DNA from: Tubulanus polymorphus
Taxonomy: Eukaryota; Nemertea; Palaeonemertea; Tubulaniformes; Tubulanidae
NCBI RefSeq assembly: GCF_964204645.1
Contig: NC_134035.1
Location: 4,774,501 to 4,838,500 of the forward strand
Reading direction: 5' to 3'
Length of the DNA: 64,000 bases
Shown: positions 45,301 to 56,299 of the stretch, piece by piece
Numbering within the stretch: position 1 is the first letter of the stretch
Layout of the letters: each line of letters starts with the position of its first letter
Notes under the pieces: model-generated
Told to the model about the DNA's origin: nothing
Database searches by the model: none
What the model saw: only the letters and a program-made list of their open reading frames with translations
Made by a program: the position numbers and the translations under genes

Positions 45301-48300
45301 CAGAGTAAAAAAGTAAATGTTTTAGTTTGATAAACAACTGTCCCCAATTTCATGTAGCAAAATTGTGATTAGTAGCTTATAACAACCATCTAATTTCAGT
45401 AAACTCGATGATTAAAACTAGTTGTAATTATCTTTGTGAAACTCGACTCACCCCTAATAATGATGTAGCCAAACAGAGTTTACGAATTCTCGGCAAAATG
45501 GCGTTCTTCATACTGCTATATTCGATCAAACTGGCGAACGTAGGAATAACGCTTAGACAAATCTCCTAATGAAAATAAACAAACATAAAACATTCAATGC
45601 TCAGAACCACCAGACAGGGTTCTGCAGAATTTTCTATCTTACATTCTCAAATTTGCCTGATCTGAAATTCAGGGGCAGGTTTTACAGACTGGTGTTACCT
45701 TTAACCCCAGGGTTAATTTAATTCATTTTCAATTAAGTTAGCCCCAGGGTAAAAGGTAATACCGGTCTATAAAACCGCGCCCTGATTTCTACAAAAAAAT
45801 TTAACAGTTTTATTGAATGTATTGATCAATTAAACAGATGAATACTATAGTAATAATGCAGTTTTCACTGTCAACTATTGATCCTTTAACTCTAAAAAAG
45901 TTTTGAGCAACTAGCCCTGAATCTGATTTGATATTCTAGACTATTCTAAACGCAACTAAATGTAGCGTTACCTGTATTTGAGGCGAATTGCTTTCCAACG
46001 CTCGGAAGATCATTGGTAAGATATGATTCTTGACATCGGCGGGCGGCGTTTTCTGCAGCAATAAACTCATATTCTGCATGAAAATCAACGAAATCTGCAA
46101 AAAAAAATATATCAATTTCTAGTCATTGCAATCCCTTTTTCCATCTCTTCTTTCTACAGCGGCAGATCCAAGCGGTGTTTGGAGATCCTTCCAGAAACTG
46201 TGGAGACACGTTAGTTTCTTTGACCTCAACAAATTGAATAGTGATATCACAACTTTCACTTCTGGTAAATCAATCAAATAATCAATCTGAAGATTAGCAT
46301 GTACATTAGGAACACCCCTGGACCCAGTTTCACGAAAAAGTGTGCAGGGTAAGCCAAAAACGGTTAAGTTTGATATGTTGTCCTCATTAAAAACATGAAG
46401 TAACCAATAGCAATTACGACTTTGTGTGAAACTGGGCCCTGGTTTCTCTTGATGACACTAACCTGTACGGGGTTCTCGATGGCGAATGCCGGTTTCAGCA
46501 ACGGCAGACAGTGCGTTACGTACTCGCTGTCTGTAATCTGTTCGGCGATCGCGAGAATGCTCGGCAAAACGAATGGAACCATATCGGCGTTGACGAATTC
46601 ACTGAATAAACACGGTAATATTCTCTGCAAATGAACTCTCTGAAACACAATACGAGTTTAGTGAGAAATATTCATTCTCTCAACCCACATGAGCATGACA
46701 TGAGTTTCTTTATCCCTCAACCCACATGAACTCCACTCTAGTTACTTCGAGGTTTTTTTTAACCTGAACTCACTCGGGTCCGAGATTTCTCCCAAATCAC
46801 TGAGCTCTGTTTCTTTTCCCCTCACCTAACTGATATTTCTTTATCCCTCAACCCACATGAGCACCGCTCATAGTCTTCGTTCAATTTTTGTTTTAACCTC
46901 AACCACTAAGATCCATGATTTTTATGTTCTCTCAACTCACTGAGCTCCGTTTCTTTTCTCCCTCAACCCACTGAGCCCCACTCAGGTTCAAGGTTTCTTT
47001 TACTTATTGACGGGAAGAGGCCATAGAAGAACTGTGAACCAGGAAACTCTACAACTACCACCACAATTCAAATTCACAAATCCTGTATCAACGAGACACC
47101 ATGCTCATACTATTTTCTGGTAGTAGCTTACCTTTGGAAGTTTGACGACGACTTGAGGGAGACCTTTGAAAAACTGTGATTTCTGTAGATTATCGTGTTG
47201 TATCATAGAATCTAAATACTGCAGCGTCGTAACGCCGACATCTTCGAAGAACGGAATCTAAAATGAAACCGAAAATGAAGAATATTAAACCAATAAACGT
47301 CATCAACGGGTGGGTTGAAGAAATCAGAATCGTAAAATGGGTGGGTACCTTTGAGAGTTGATTTGCGTCTGGTCGAACACTCGGTTCGGCGTTCAGTAAC
47401 ATTTTCACGTGATCGCGAACCTCTGACGGAATACTACCCAGCAGTGATACCTTCATACGTCTCAACTATAAACAATATAAAACCACTATTAGTTCGTACT
47501 GAGCTTAATTTCATTTCATGGTCTAGGCAGCGCTCGAGTCACTTTTCAGATTGTAGAAATTTTGTCCGATTTGCGAGTGACATCCGAGTTAGATGGTACG
47601 GTAGACGCTTCACTTCAGGTCAGATATTTTTGGACAGGATAAATCTCTCCGATTTGAGAGTGATATCTGATTTGGATGGTATATAGAGGTCAGAAAATAT
47701 CCGAGTTGAATGGTTATCTCTGACTTGACCAGACATCTTTCAGTTGAATAGTTACCTCTATTACATGCAACATATTTCCACAATTTCTAAAATCTATATT
47801 CAGAATCCGATTGATTTTGAGTGACCCTTACCTCTTGTACGTTTTTATCGAACGTGCTGATTTGATTGTTGCATTCGTACAACGGTTTCCCCTGGTTGAA
47901 CACGGCATACATGAGCACGCCGAACGAGAACATGTCACTGGCGATGCTACACGAGCCGGTCAGTTTGTACTCGGGCGCGAGATTGTTCAACGCGGGCTGC
48001 GCTACGTGGGGCAACTCTGGTTCCCAGTCGATGAACGTGAATGCCGGCTGTGAAATAATAACCACGAGAATTCTGTACTTAATCATTAACGGGTGGTTCT
48101 TATATCACAAAGTTCTTACAGATCAAGGAATCCACAATTCCATGATTTATTCCCCTGGCCCTCAAAAATTTCCTTGATTACCACCAAGAACAACAAGATA
48201 GCAAAAATCCAAATTCCCTGATTGAATGAGAAGATCTTCTTGTCTGATTCATGGATATTAACGGTTGGAAGTTGTTGTGGGTGGCCTGAAACCCCCGATC

Positions 48301-51300
48301 TGTCACTGCTTCAAGTATCTATTGTATGTAATCAATTCAGGATGCTTACAGATCATGGAATACAAAATTCCCAGTCAAGATCAAAAATCTATATTCCCCA
48401 CCTTTTCCCTGATTTTCAGGAAAAGTGAGAATTCCCTAATTTTCCCTGCATGTTCAAAATTGGCCACCTCTCAATACGTACTTAACGCTTATGATCAACC
48501 CCTTATGAGAATTCATACGATTATTATATTTATAGACTATATTTTCTAACTTAAATCCATTTTTTTATCGACATTTACGACGACGGTGAATAGCTATTTT
48601 ACCTGATCGGCGCTTCCGATGTTCGGAAGAGAGAAATCGAAGCCGCTCAGTTTCCACGCTCCGTTCTTAACGACGACGATCGATTCGGGGCAGACGTTTT
48701 TGTGTAACATCTTCACGTCGTTGTGAAGAAACGTCAGACCGTCGGTGATCTGAAACGAAATGTAATCCTTCGTACACAAACTGACCGAGAATAGACATTT
48801 CTTACTAATTATGATTAAACTATCCAACATTCGTCGAAGATTTTAACTGTAAATGAACTACAAACACCAGATATTAGACGGTTAATCAGCACACTTTCAA
48901 AAACTGGTCATACACGCTTCACATGTGTTCAGCACTTCATCTGAGACATTTCTAATTGAAAATGAACTACAAACACCAGACATTAGATAGTTAATCAGCA
49001 CACTTTCAAAAACTGATCATACACACCTCACTTGTGTACAGCGCTTCACACATCTTAAGTTGAAAATCAACTACAAACACCAGACATTCTATCAGTACAC
49101 TTTGAAAAACTTTACATACACACTTCAATTATGTTCAGAATTTCAACATCCCCGGTGTTTGTAGTTCATTTTCAGTTATAAATAGATGTTGAAATCCTGA
49201 ACACATGTAAAGTGATGGTGAACTACAAACACCAATCATAATCATATCTAAACATTTTTCGCAAACTGATCAGGACTTAGCAATAGCTGAGGAACGACTA
49301 GAAAGAGGATGGCTCCAGGCTGCGGATACCTGGATAAAAAATGTTGCCAGTTCAGTAATTTGAAAATCACCTGTAGTTCGTACTTACTTGTAACAATCCG
49401 TATTTGATTTCGACGTCGAACAGTTTGCAATCTTTCAATTCGGCCGGTAAAGGATTCGGCACATTGTCGCAGTTGCCGAGCATGTTCGCGAGACTGGCGA
49501 AAACTCGTTCGGTCGCAAACGCCAGACTGTCGCGCGACTCCTCGATCGGGTGCAGCACCGATAGTATTTTCGGGTGTCGTAAACGCGTTAGATTGGCGAC
49601 TCCTTTCTTCAGCACCGACACGATGATCTCCTTGTCTTTTTTCGAATAGCGATCGATCAGTTTCTTTTCGAACATGAAAACGGACGCTTCCTGCGGACGG
49701 GAGATAGAAATTCAGATTCAGATTTCATCGAATTACAAATTCTCGTGAGATGATGAAAATACCGAATCACTTTTCTCAATAATACAAAGCTCGAGTAACT
49801 AAAAGAATACTTTAAGGCAATCCTTCATTCGACACAGTGTAAAATGGATATAAAATGATTTAAGTTAATGCAGTATTTCAAATACCAGATCGATGTGATT
49901 AGTCTCTGCTGAAACTAGTTAATGATAGCATGGACTTTTCTCTATATTCAACTTCGAGTAAATGAAAAATTTTAGGCAATTGTCCAATACAATATACAAA
50001 ACGGATATAAAAAACGATGGTTCATTCAGACTGCACAATTTCACTAGCGATATTAAGGCTGATTTCAAGTACGGGCACTCCCATAAATTAAGCGATTAAC
50101 CCACAAAAAACAGGTTACATATGATTGAATATAGACTATAGTTCTACTTGGCATCTAGTTAAATGAATGTTCGCCGGCTGGCTGGCTGGCTAGCTGACCG
50201 GGTGACTTACTTGTTTCGTAGTTTTCTTCATCGCGTCGTAGATCTTCCACAGACAGCCGGGACCGGCGCTCGCGACGTGATTGCCGACATCGAACTCACG
50301 AGTGACCGGATTGCCGGGCAACGCGCCCGACACCGTGTTCTTGATTTTATATATCATATCCATCGTGGTGATCCCGAAACTGAAACTGGCTCCCTGCGTA
50401 TCAGTAGAAAAAACAAACAACGTATTTTATATCGCCGCGTAAACCAGACGCGCCTGACCCAGTCTTGCATTTGTGAGTTCATATTAGACACTTAACCGTT
50501 TCAGTGCGTCTACACCGCAGTGCGGTGTACGAATCAGTGATGGATTTTGCTAGTACACTGCACTGCGGTGTATTGATTTAATTAGTAATTACTAATTATC
50601 TCTCTTGAAAGATGGCAGCACCTGTCAAACATAGTGAAATATTAGTAACTAACGATATACCGCGCCAGGGTGTAGACGAACTATAGTGCTATTCCCGTCA
50701 TTCAACACACTAGGGTGGAATTTCTTCAGAATTTTAAAATTATCTTCAGCACTATAGGGTTAGCCAACATTGAAAGGGTTAAAGCAAATTGGAAATGGTC
50801 TTTTGGATCCAATGCAACAGTTCTAGACTCCCGGGGTTAACACATTTAAAATGAATTAATTCAACTCAAACTTAACCTACAACTGAGAAAAAGGGTAGGT
50901 CTACTTGTAATTTTGACTACCCAATACACATAGATGTAGCATTGGGTCATTAGTTACAAACCAGCAATTGGATATTGGTCACCATCAGAAAGCAGAAATA
51001 AAGTGTTCAAATCAAATCAAATCAAACCCAGTTCCTCAGTAAGCAGATAGATTATTATGGCTTACTACGATGGTTTCTACCTCAAACTTGATTTCCGGTA
51101 TTTCAAAAACAAAGCAATTTTCATGCGTAAAATATCATCATGGCAGTGACAAAGACAAGATCCTTTTATTTAGAAGCGTACGATATATCGTAGTTTTCCT
51201 ACAAAGCCGAGATGCCCAGGACAGTGGTGCTGTAGGCACAGTCAATAATGTGTAACGACAACAAAATACAATACGCCCCGATGAAGAAATATACATGATT

Positions 51301-51689
51301 TTAAAAGCTAGAGTGCTAGATTTAGACAGGGTAGCCACTTTTCCCCCGTTTACGAATTCAGTGAGCGATAACGCAAAATTGAATCTGCTGTAGGTGAATG
51401 GAGAAATTTCCCGGCTTAAAACCTTACAATTTATCATAAAAGAAATAAGTCATCTCGTCAATTGCATATCCTAATTCTCTCGAGTTCGATGGGGTTTTTG
51501 GCAAAATTTGTCAAATTCCCCGAGTTTTCCCTGATTAATTTTCTAATTCCTCAAGTTTTCCAGGCGGGTGGCCACCCTATTAGATAACCTAGTGTCGACC
51601 ATGCACCAACCAACAATCAACGACAATGAACCGATGATTCCCGGACTATATTATAATCATATCTCCCATCACCGCACAATTCCACTTAT

Positions 51690-51724
<35 letters not shown>

Positions 51725-51799
51725 TTCTACCTCAATTTTATTATTAGCATTCTTAACGTTTTCGACTATATTTTTTTTCAATGAACTGATACTGTCCAT
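42384..51799 (-). CDS. SCYL2: SCY1-like pseudokinase 2 (SCYL2/CVAK104)
   Basis: Clathrin-coated-vesicle-associated pseudokinase acting between the trans-Golgi network and endosomes. Sixteen coding exons in transcription order: 51731-51799, 50211-50393, 49388-49690, 48603-48749, 47832-48047, 47349-47465, 47132-47257, 46463-46639, 45972-46094, 45452-45565, 44912-45044, 44708-44826, 44130-44230, 43736-43808, 43530-43652, 42384-43205. Frame is kept throughout: 981 residues (human about 929). N-terminal kinase fold with NPVTREFDVGNHVASAGPG, LTRLRHPKILSVLHPIEESR, ITDGLTFLHNDVKMLHKNVC (no HRD), KLSGFDF (no DFG) and LAPEY (APE). HEAT-like repeats follow (RILPCLFSEFVNADMVPFVL; QLLEYMDKWFVLDEVLPML; PAVLMSILG). 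The long Q/N/P-rich tail has FDSLF and ends DISDIFG, as in vertebrates. The start in the small first exon (MDSISS) is preferred; an in-frame ATGGATATG in exon 2 is an alternative. Confidence 0.96.
45668..45783. mobile_element. Foldback MITE in SCYL2 intron
   Basis: GGGGCAGGTTTTACAGACTG folds against GGTCTATAAAACCGCGCCCT; the inner arms ACCTTTAACCCCAGGG/CCCCAGGGTAAAAGGT pair. Sister copies at 54600-54715 and 5394-5470. Confidence 0.8.
46315..46443. mobile_element. Foldback MITE abutting SCYL2 exon 8
   Basis: CCTGGACCCAGTTTCACG folds against TGTGAAACTGGGCCCTGG, with AGTAACCAATAGCAATTAC inside; sister at 56092-56232. Its right edge is about 20 nt from the SCYL2 donor at 46462. Confidence 0.8.
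46676..47005 (-). repeat. Degenerate tandem repeat in SCYL2 intron
   Basis: CCCTCAACCCACATGAGC, followed by GAGTTTCTTT or GATTTCT-type strings, recurs about five times with a period near 60-90 bp. Confidence 0.7.
47555..47760 (-). repeat. Diverged units of the 60-bp minisatellite family
   Basis: Complementary to the array at 19708-20270: CCGAGTTAGATGGTACGGTA and GAGAGTGATATCTGATTTGG. About three units in a SCYL2 intron. Confidence 0.6.
48840..49260 (+). repeat. 119-bp repeat family copies in SCYL2 intron
   Basis: Three to four units with GCACACTTTCAAAAACTG, CTTCACATGTGTTCAGCACT and AATTGAAAATGAACTACAAA, the last ones scrambled and partly inverted (CCGGTGTTTGTAGTTCATTT). Same family as 3600-4800. 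Confidence 0.8.
50492..50782 (+). mobile_element. piggyBac-type MITE (SCYL2 first intron)
   Basis: TTAACCGTTTCAGTGCGTCT to TTGAAAGGGTTAA, with TTAA at both ends; the interior is co-linear with 31142-31429 over its full length, including CACCTGTCAAACATAGTGAA. Confidence 0.88.
51329..51581. mobile_element. hAT-type MITE with CAGGGTGGCCAC termini
   Basis: The left CAGGGTAGCCACTTTTCCCC and right CAGGCGGGTGGCCACCCT are inverted. The right half carries TTCCCCGAGTTTTCCCTGAT. Flanks GATTTAGA and ATTAGATA are similar but not identical, so the 8-bp duplication has decayed. Confidence 0.7.
51691..51721. repeat. (TA)n microsatellite beside SCYL2 exon 1
   Basis: About 31 nt of AT dinucleotides, ending ten bases before the SCYL2 exon 1 donor. 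Confidence 0.95.
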
Positions 51800-52029
51800 G
51801 ATGCGCGTGGAAGAACGGCGATCTGAAATAATTGAGAAAGTTTTGAAGAAGCGCGATATTGAGCAGTAACCGATTTTAGAATTTTTAGGATCCGATACTC
51901 CGTAAGAAGGGTCGATCGTAACAACTGAGTATTCATCGAGCTACTACAACAGTTACTCATACACATTATAGATTAAAATGTGGAGGGGAAAAAAATGTGC
52001 TAATCAATTAAAAATAACATTAAGATTAA

Positions 52030-52335
52030 TCAAAGGGGGCAATGGACAGGATCAAGCTAGGACCAGTAACCTATGCTAGCCAGACCCAAGATTGAGCTAG
52101 GCCCAGCGGCAGTAGTAGGGTGAGGCTCATGCCTTCGCAGCCACCAACAGAGCCAAAATTGAGCTAGGCCCAACACTCCAGTCCAAACAGAGGCAGAGCA
52201 AGGATTGAGCTAGGCCCAGTAGTACTCCAAACTAAGGCAGAGCAGGGGTAGGCCCAGTACTCCAAACTGAGGCAGAGCAAGGACTGAGCTAGGCCCAGAA
52301 CTCCAAAACCGAGCCAGCTAGGCCCAATTCTCTCC
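52030..52335 (+). repeat. GAGCTAGGCCCAG tandem repeat
   Basis: GATTGAGCTAGGCCCAG followed by CTCCAAACTGAGGCAGAGCA recurs five to seven times with irregular spacing (about 40-70 bp), between SCYL2 and CCDC59. Confidence 0.85.
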
Positions 52336-52399
52336 AAACTAGATCACAATCAACCCGACACTCGTCCAGTAGGGCCGGCACAGGGAACCCGGAAGTGAT

Positions 52400-52900
52400 T
52401 TTAAAAGTCCTAGTTTTTATTTCTAGCAGCGGACTAACCGGTGTTTCTCAGCAAATATAAGAACGATTCATCGATTAGACAGCTCTCTGTCTCGGTAGCT
52501 GTCTATTTCACCAGTTCCTCCTGTAATCAGCGACTATTCGGCTCGGATACCCCACATTCAAACGACAAATTAATCAGAATTTCGATGACAGTTGTTTGAC
52601 AAGCTGTACCGGAACTACTGAGTAGTGTATCCTAAACCTCGGGTATTGGATTTATTTTTGGAAATAAATCCAAATCCATCAATTACGCTGACCGGATGTA
52701 TCCACTAAATCGCGGTTCGGGACTTGACTGAATTGAATACGAGTTGTCTGTCGCTGATTTTCGATGTAATTGCCTAGCCTACTTATATTTCTATTTTGAT
52801 GATTCTACTTTGATTTCTGAGTTAAAGTAAAGACGAAAGTTTAGGCCTTTCTACTACGGATGGTTTATTTTGTCACTTTACGTAAAATAACGTAGATAAA
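52400..52900. promoter_or_regulatory. Putative shared SCYL2/CCDC59 promoter region
   Basis: Repeat-poor sequence between the divergent SCYL2 and CCDC59 genes. No core promoter motif is clear; the assignment rests on position and on the acceptor-like ATTTCAG (minus strand, ending at 51822) that implies an upstream SCYL2 5'UTR exon. Confidence 0.3.
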
Positions 52901-52907
52901 AGGGAAA

Positions 52908-53027
52908 ATGCCCCGACTTCGTTCGGCCGGCGACCCGGTGGGCCCGTGGAGGTCGTGGACGTGGGCATTCCCATTTCTCATCATCATCGTCATCATCCTG
53001 CTATTCTTTACTTTCGCACCATATTAA
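52908..53027 (+). CDS. Possible 39-residue single-pass membrane microprotein
   Basis: MPRLRSAGDPVGPWRSWTWA is followed by a hydrophobic stretch (FPFLIIIVIILLFFTF) and ends APY. One basic/tryptophan-rich N-terminal half plus one C-terminal membrane segment, the plan of small tail-anchored proteins. The start has A at -3. The N-terminal half lies in a CG-rich patch that stands out from its surroundings. It could instead be 5'UTR of CCDC59 or a chance frame. No family recognised. Confidence 0.3.
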   Translation: MPRLRSAGDPVGPWRSWTWAFPFLIIIVIILLFFTFAPY

Positions 53028-53409
53028 ATGTTCTAGTCTATCAAATAAGAAAAATATGAACATAAAGAGTGGAACATAAAGAGTGCGGCCCGAAAGTAAC
53101 GACAGGAATCACAGTGCAATTGGAAGGGAGTGTGCAGTGTGCACAGTAAATTAATCCATCGGTTTCATGATTGAATATTTCAAAAAATCACCTCTAACCC
53201 TTACACAATAAGCCAGAAATCGATGAAAAACTTATTTAAATTCAACCAGCGTTCAGTCAGGGAAGGGACCTTTTTCTTACACCACCAGTCCCTACTCTAG
53301 ATCAGACCAGAAACTAGTCCTTCAGGAATAATTATCTAATCTAAATTGTGTATTTTCTTGTTATTCAGTTGCTAATGAAGGGAGCTGTAAAATAGATAGT
53401 GAAATCATC

Positions 53410-55839
53410 ATGAACAAGAAAGGTGACAAGTACAAAAAACATGGCAATAAGGGAAACATCGCTGAAGGTAGGGTATTGCCTTAACTGGTTTAAAAAACGC
53501 TCAGGCTATTTTTACGACGCCGTAAACGGATGACACTAGCTATATTTACGACGTTTCATTCTGATTGGCTAATAACGTTGCGCATGCGCACTAGGGTGCG
53601 CGACTTAGAAAATTCAAGGCAAGTGTGGAGAATAGAGTTAGAGAAAATAGAGCGGATCGAGCAAGACTCGAACCCGGGCCAGTTAATTACTAGCGCAGCA
53701 TCATACCACCAGACCACCGAGCTCGCTGACAGTCGGTCAAATATTTTAACTAGATATAGCCTCACCTTACCCTAATCCTATCCCTAGGGGTAAAACGGAC
53801 CCTTACCCTAACCCTAACCCTCTGGACCCTCTTCTCACCCTCTTGACACTAATCCTCTCCTCTCTAGACCATAATCCTAAATTCAATATAAAACCGTCGT
53901 AAATATAGAATTCACGACCCGCTTTACGATGCCGTAAATATAGCCACTTTGTTAAAAAAAAGAGACTTTATCATCGCACTTCTTCATTTAAATCTAATTC
54001 TGTTTGCAGGTCAAGGGTTTGCCGGAAGAAACAAGAAAAAGATGGTTTATGAATACAGAAAGATGCAGTTGAAAGAACGGAAAAAGCAGAACTTAGAATC
54101 CACAAATTCGAGAAAAGAAAAATCACATCCGAAGAATAAAAAGTAAGTGTCAGGATTATGAGATTGTGCTGACTGTCAACTGGTCGAGATGCGTGGCAAA
54201 TTTTTGACCTGCCAATGTTGAACTTTGAACATTTTCAGACCAACTGGCAATAAAAGCACGAACATGCTCACGAAATCACAGATGAAATACACGAGTCGAA
54301 AGATGGAAAAAGAGAAGAAAAAAATGGTAATTTTTGATTTATTCGCGACTTGAGTGTTTTAATAGGGGTATAGCACTGAGTTACACTTGCCATATGATGA
54401 CATCCGTCCGAACCCCTGGGGGCAGTTGCACAGTAGTGGCTTAAGTCCAAAACTGGTCTTAAATCTTAAAACTGGTCTTAAGTTGTTAGATTGGCTATAG
54501 AACTAAGTTGGTGTTAGACTGGTCTTAAGTCTAAGCCATGTGGGGGGACATTTTCAGTAAAATTTCCGGTGAAATGAGCAGATGATTTCAAAAGAAGACC
54601 AGGGCCCGGTTTTATAGACTGGTATTATCTTTAACCCGGGGGCTAACTCAATTCATTATAAATGGAGTTAACCCCTGGGTTAAAGGTAATACCAGTCTAT
54701 CAAATTGGGCCCAGAGGGTTGGCTGCTGCAAAAGTGTTTTTGTTTGGCGTATGCGAAATAGAGGGCTTTGAAATTCTTATTTCGACTAGTCACCATTATG
54801 CCACAACATATTTTTATCAGGTTCATACAAGGGGCCAGTTGCTCAAAAGTTGGTTACAGCTTACCAGTGGATAGTTGACATGGTGACAATTAAAAGTCCA
54901 TTGTTATTACGGTCGGCCATCCATTAATCTTTAACCACCCTTTGAGCAACTGGCCCCAGGGACCTGAGGAAAAATCAGGGAATTTCTGATTTATTTGAAA
55001 AATCGAGTAAATTCTGACTCCTTGAAAATCAGAGAATTTTGGTGTCTTGTGTGTTCGCGCTGGTGGTGAGTGGTACATGGAACCGCTAGAGGAGAGACAG
55101 CCTCCATTGAATATATCTTATCATGTAATCAGGAAATTTTTGGGCAATGGTCGGGGAAATTGGATTGCCCGATTTGTGAGGACCCTGCATTATTTAAGTA
55201 GAGAATACTAACCTGTCATCTACGGAAGCGATAAAGGGCCTCGAATTGTCGCGTTCAAACTCGACAAGTCGCCATATTTATGTCGATATATCGCGATATA
55301 TCGTGTCAAGTCGACATGAATATGTCGACATATTTCGTTTTCACAACCATTTTCCTCGCGACAAGTCGACATATTCATGACGACTTGAAACTCAGTCGTC
55401 ATATCACTGGCATCTTCGTCTTACATTTCGACGTGTCTTCAACTGACGACTTGTCCCGTGGAAAATGGGCGAAAAAGCGAAATTTGTCGTGAAAACGTCA
55501 CGATATGTCGATTATTCATGTCGACTTGACGCGATACATCGACATAAATATGGCAACTTGTCGAGTTAGGACGTGACAACTCAAGGCCCTTTATCGCTTC
55601 CATTGTCATCCCCTTCGTTTTGAATCAGTTTCAATCAATTGAACGTGACAATGACTTTGTTCTCGTTTCAGGAATTGATTAAGAAGCAGAAGGCGTCGAG
55701 CGAAGCGTTGAAAAAATATCAGGACAAAAAGAAGGAAACGCACAAAAAACTTTGCAAAAAAACATTCAAAGGGCAGCCACTGATGTCGAAACAAATGGAC
55801 GTGTTGTTAGAAAGAATACAAAACTTGAAGAACACTTGA
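53410..55839 (+). CDS. CCDC59: CCDC59 / TAP26 homologue (Fyv7-like ribosome biogenesis factor)
   Basis: Coding exons 53410-53467, 54010-54142, 54239-54326 and 55672-55839 join to 148 residues (human 241). Marks: EGQGFAGRNKKKMVYEYRKM matches the EGQGFAFRRK block of human CCDC59, and the C-terminus KKLCKKTFKGQPLMSKQMDV, then LLERIQ, matches its conserved KKTKKGQPNLN end. Between them are Lys/Glu-rich coiled-coil stretches (KMEKEKKKMELIKKQKASSE). The family is nucleolar; the yeast counterpart Fyv7 acts in small-subunit rRNA processing, and in mammals it also binds TTF-1. The exon containing the start is open back to its acceptor at 53368 (ANEGSCKIDSEII before M), so translation may begin in an earlier exon. 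Shorter than vertebrate proteins mainly in the middle. Divergent from SCYL2. Confidence 0.83.
53504..53945. mobile_element. TIR element carrying a tRNA-like (pol III) segment and telomere-like repeats
   Basis: The left GGCTATTTTTACGACGCCGT and right ACGATGCCGTAAATATAGCC are inverted. Inside on the minus strand, about 53660-53730, are CGAGCTCGGTGGTCTGGTGG (A-box-like) and GGCCCGGGTTCGAGTC (B-box), spaced as in a tRNA but with a broken T-stem, i.e. tRNA-derived. Then come TTACCCTAACCCTAACCCT strings. In the CCDC59 intron after the first listed exon. Confidence 0.65.
54418..54547. mobile_element. Palindromic MITE (TTAAGACCAGTCTTAAG type)
   Basis: GGGGGCAGTTGCACAGTAGT to CTTAAGTCTAAGCCATGTGG with a GGTCTTAAGTTGTTAGATTG core; the right terminus is degraded. 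Confidence 0.65.
54600..54715. mobile_element. Foldback MITE, well preserved (CCDC59 intron)
   Basis: AGGGCCCGGTTTTATAGACT folds against AGTCTATCAAATTGGGCCC; ATTATCTTTAACCCGGGGGC and CCCTGGGTTAAAGGTAATAC are the inner arms. Confidence 0.82.
54833..54962. mobile_element. Foldback MITE (CAGTTGCTCAAAAG type)
   Basis: GGGGCCAGTTGCTCAAAAGT folds against CCTTTGAGCAACTGGCCCCA. Shares the GTGGATAGTTGACAT interior with 26620-26795. Confidence 0.82.
54957..55190. mobile_element. CAGGGAATTCTGA-family element
   Basis: Contains AATCAGGGAATTTCTGATTT, GGTGTCTTGTGTGTTCG, ACAGCCTCCATTGAATATAT and GAGGACCCTGC; co-linear in part with 690-1062. It overlaps the end of the preceding MITE. Confidence 0.6.
55224..55601. 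mobile_element. 378-bp foldback element with GGAAGCGATAAAGGGCC ends
   Basis: The left GGAAGCGATAAAGGGCCT and right GGCCCTTTATCGCTTCC are exact inverted termini. The next layer also pairs: CGACAAGTCGCCATATTTAT with ATAAATATGGCAACTTGTCG. The centre is full of GTCGACATATT/AATATGTCGAC words. It ends 70 nt before the last CCDC59 exon. Confidence 0.88.
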
Positions 55840-56091
55840 ATTTTCTACAGAGTTTACGTGTTTTTTATTGGATTTTGTTTTGGAAATGAACACCTGCAGC
55901 ATTCGACTCGGATATCGGGGTTGAATTAGGATCGACGAATCAACCCAAATTAAACTCCCCTGCCGACAACTGCATTAGTTGTTGTATAGTTGAGACGATC
56001 ATAATGTTGATTAATTATCCAATGTTGACTTACAGTTAGCGAATTGAATTCAAATACAAAGAGTGATGACTTATGTAATAACGCCAAGTTT

Positions 56092-56232
56092 TATCCTGGG
56101 CCCAGTGTCACAAAACCAGTTTAAGCTTAAAACGATTAAGTTTGAATTGTTGAACACGTTGAAAAATGAAAGTAACCAATAGCAATTACACCAAAAATTT
56201 AGGTTAAACTTTAACATGAAACTGTACCCTGA
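56092..56232. mobile_element. Foldback MITE downstream of CCDC59
   Basis: CCTGGGCCCAGTGTCACAAA to CATGAAACTGTACCCTG, with AGTAACCAATAGCAATTAC inside; sister of 46315-46443. A possible CCDC59 polyadenylation signal AATAAA follows at 56262-56267. Confidence 0.75.
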
Positions 56233-56299
56233 TAACGACTTAGCTGAGTTTGACTCTAGAGAATAAACAAAGCCAAGTTGCATATTTGAACAATGTCCT

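Noticed and set aside
53655-53735. Functional tRNA gene (minus strand)
   Set aside because: A- and B-box-like sequences are present, but the T-stem does not pair and the anticodon arm cannot be folded; better explained as a tRNA-derived repeat.
53770-53825. Interstitial telomere (CCCTAA)n
   Set aside because: Only two to three consecutive CCCTAA units within degenerate CCCTAATCC/CCCTAGGGG strings inside a TIR element; too short to be a fusion point or telomere remnant.
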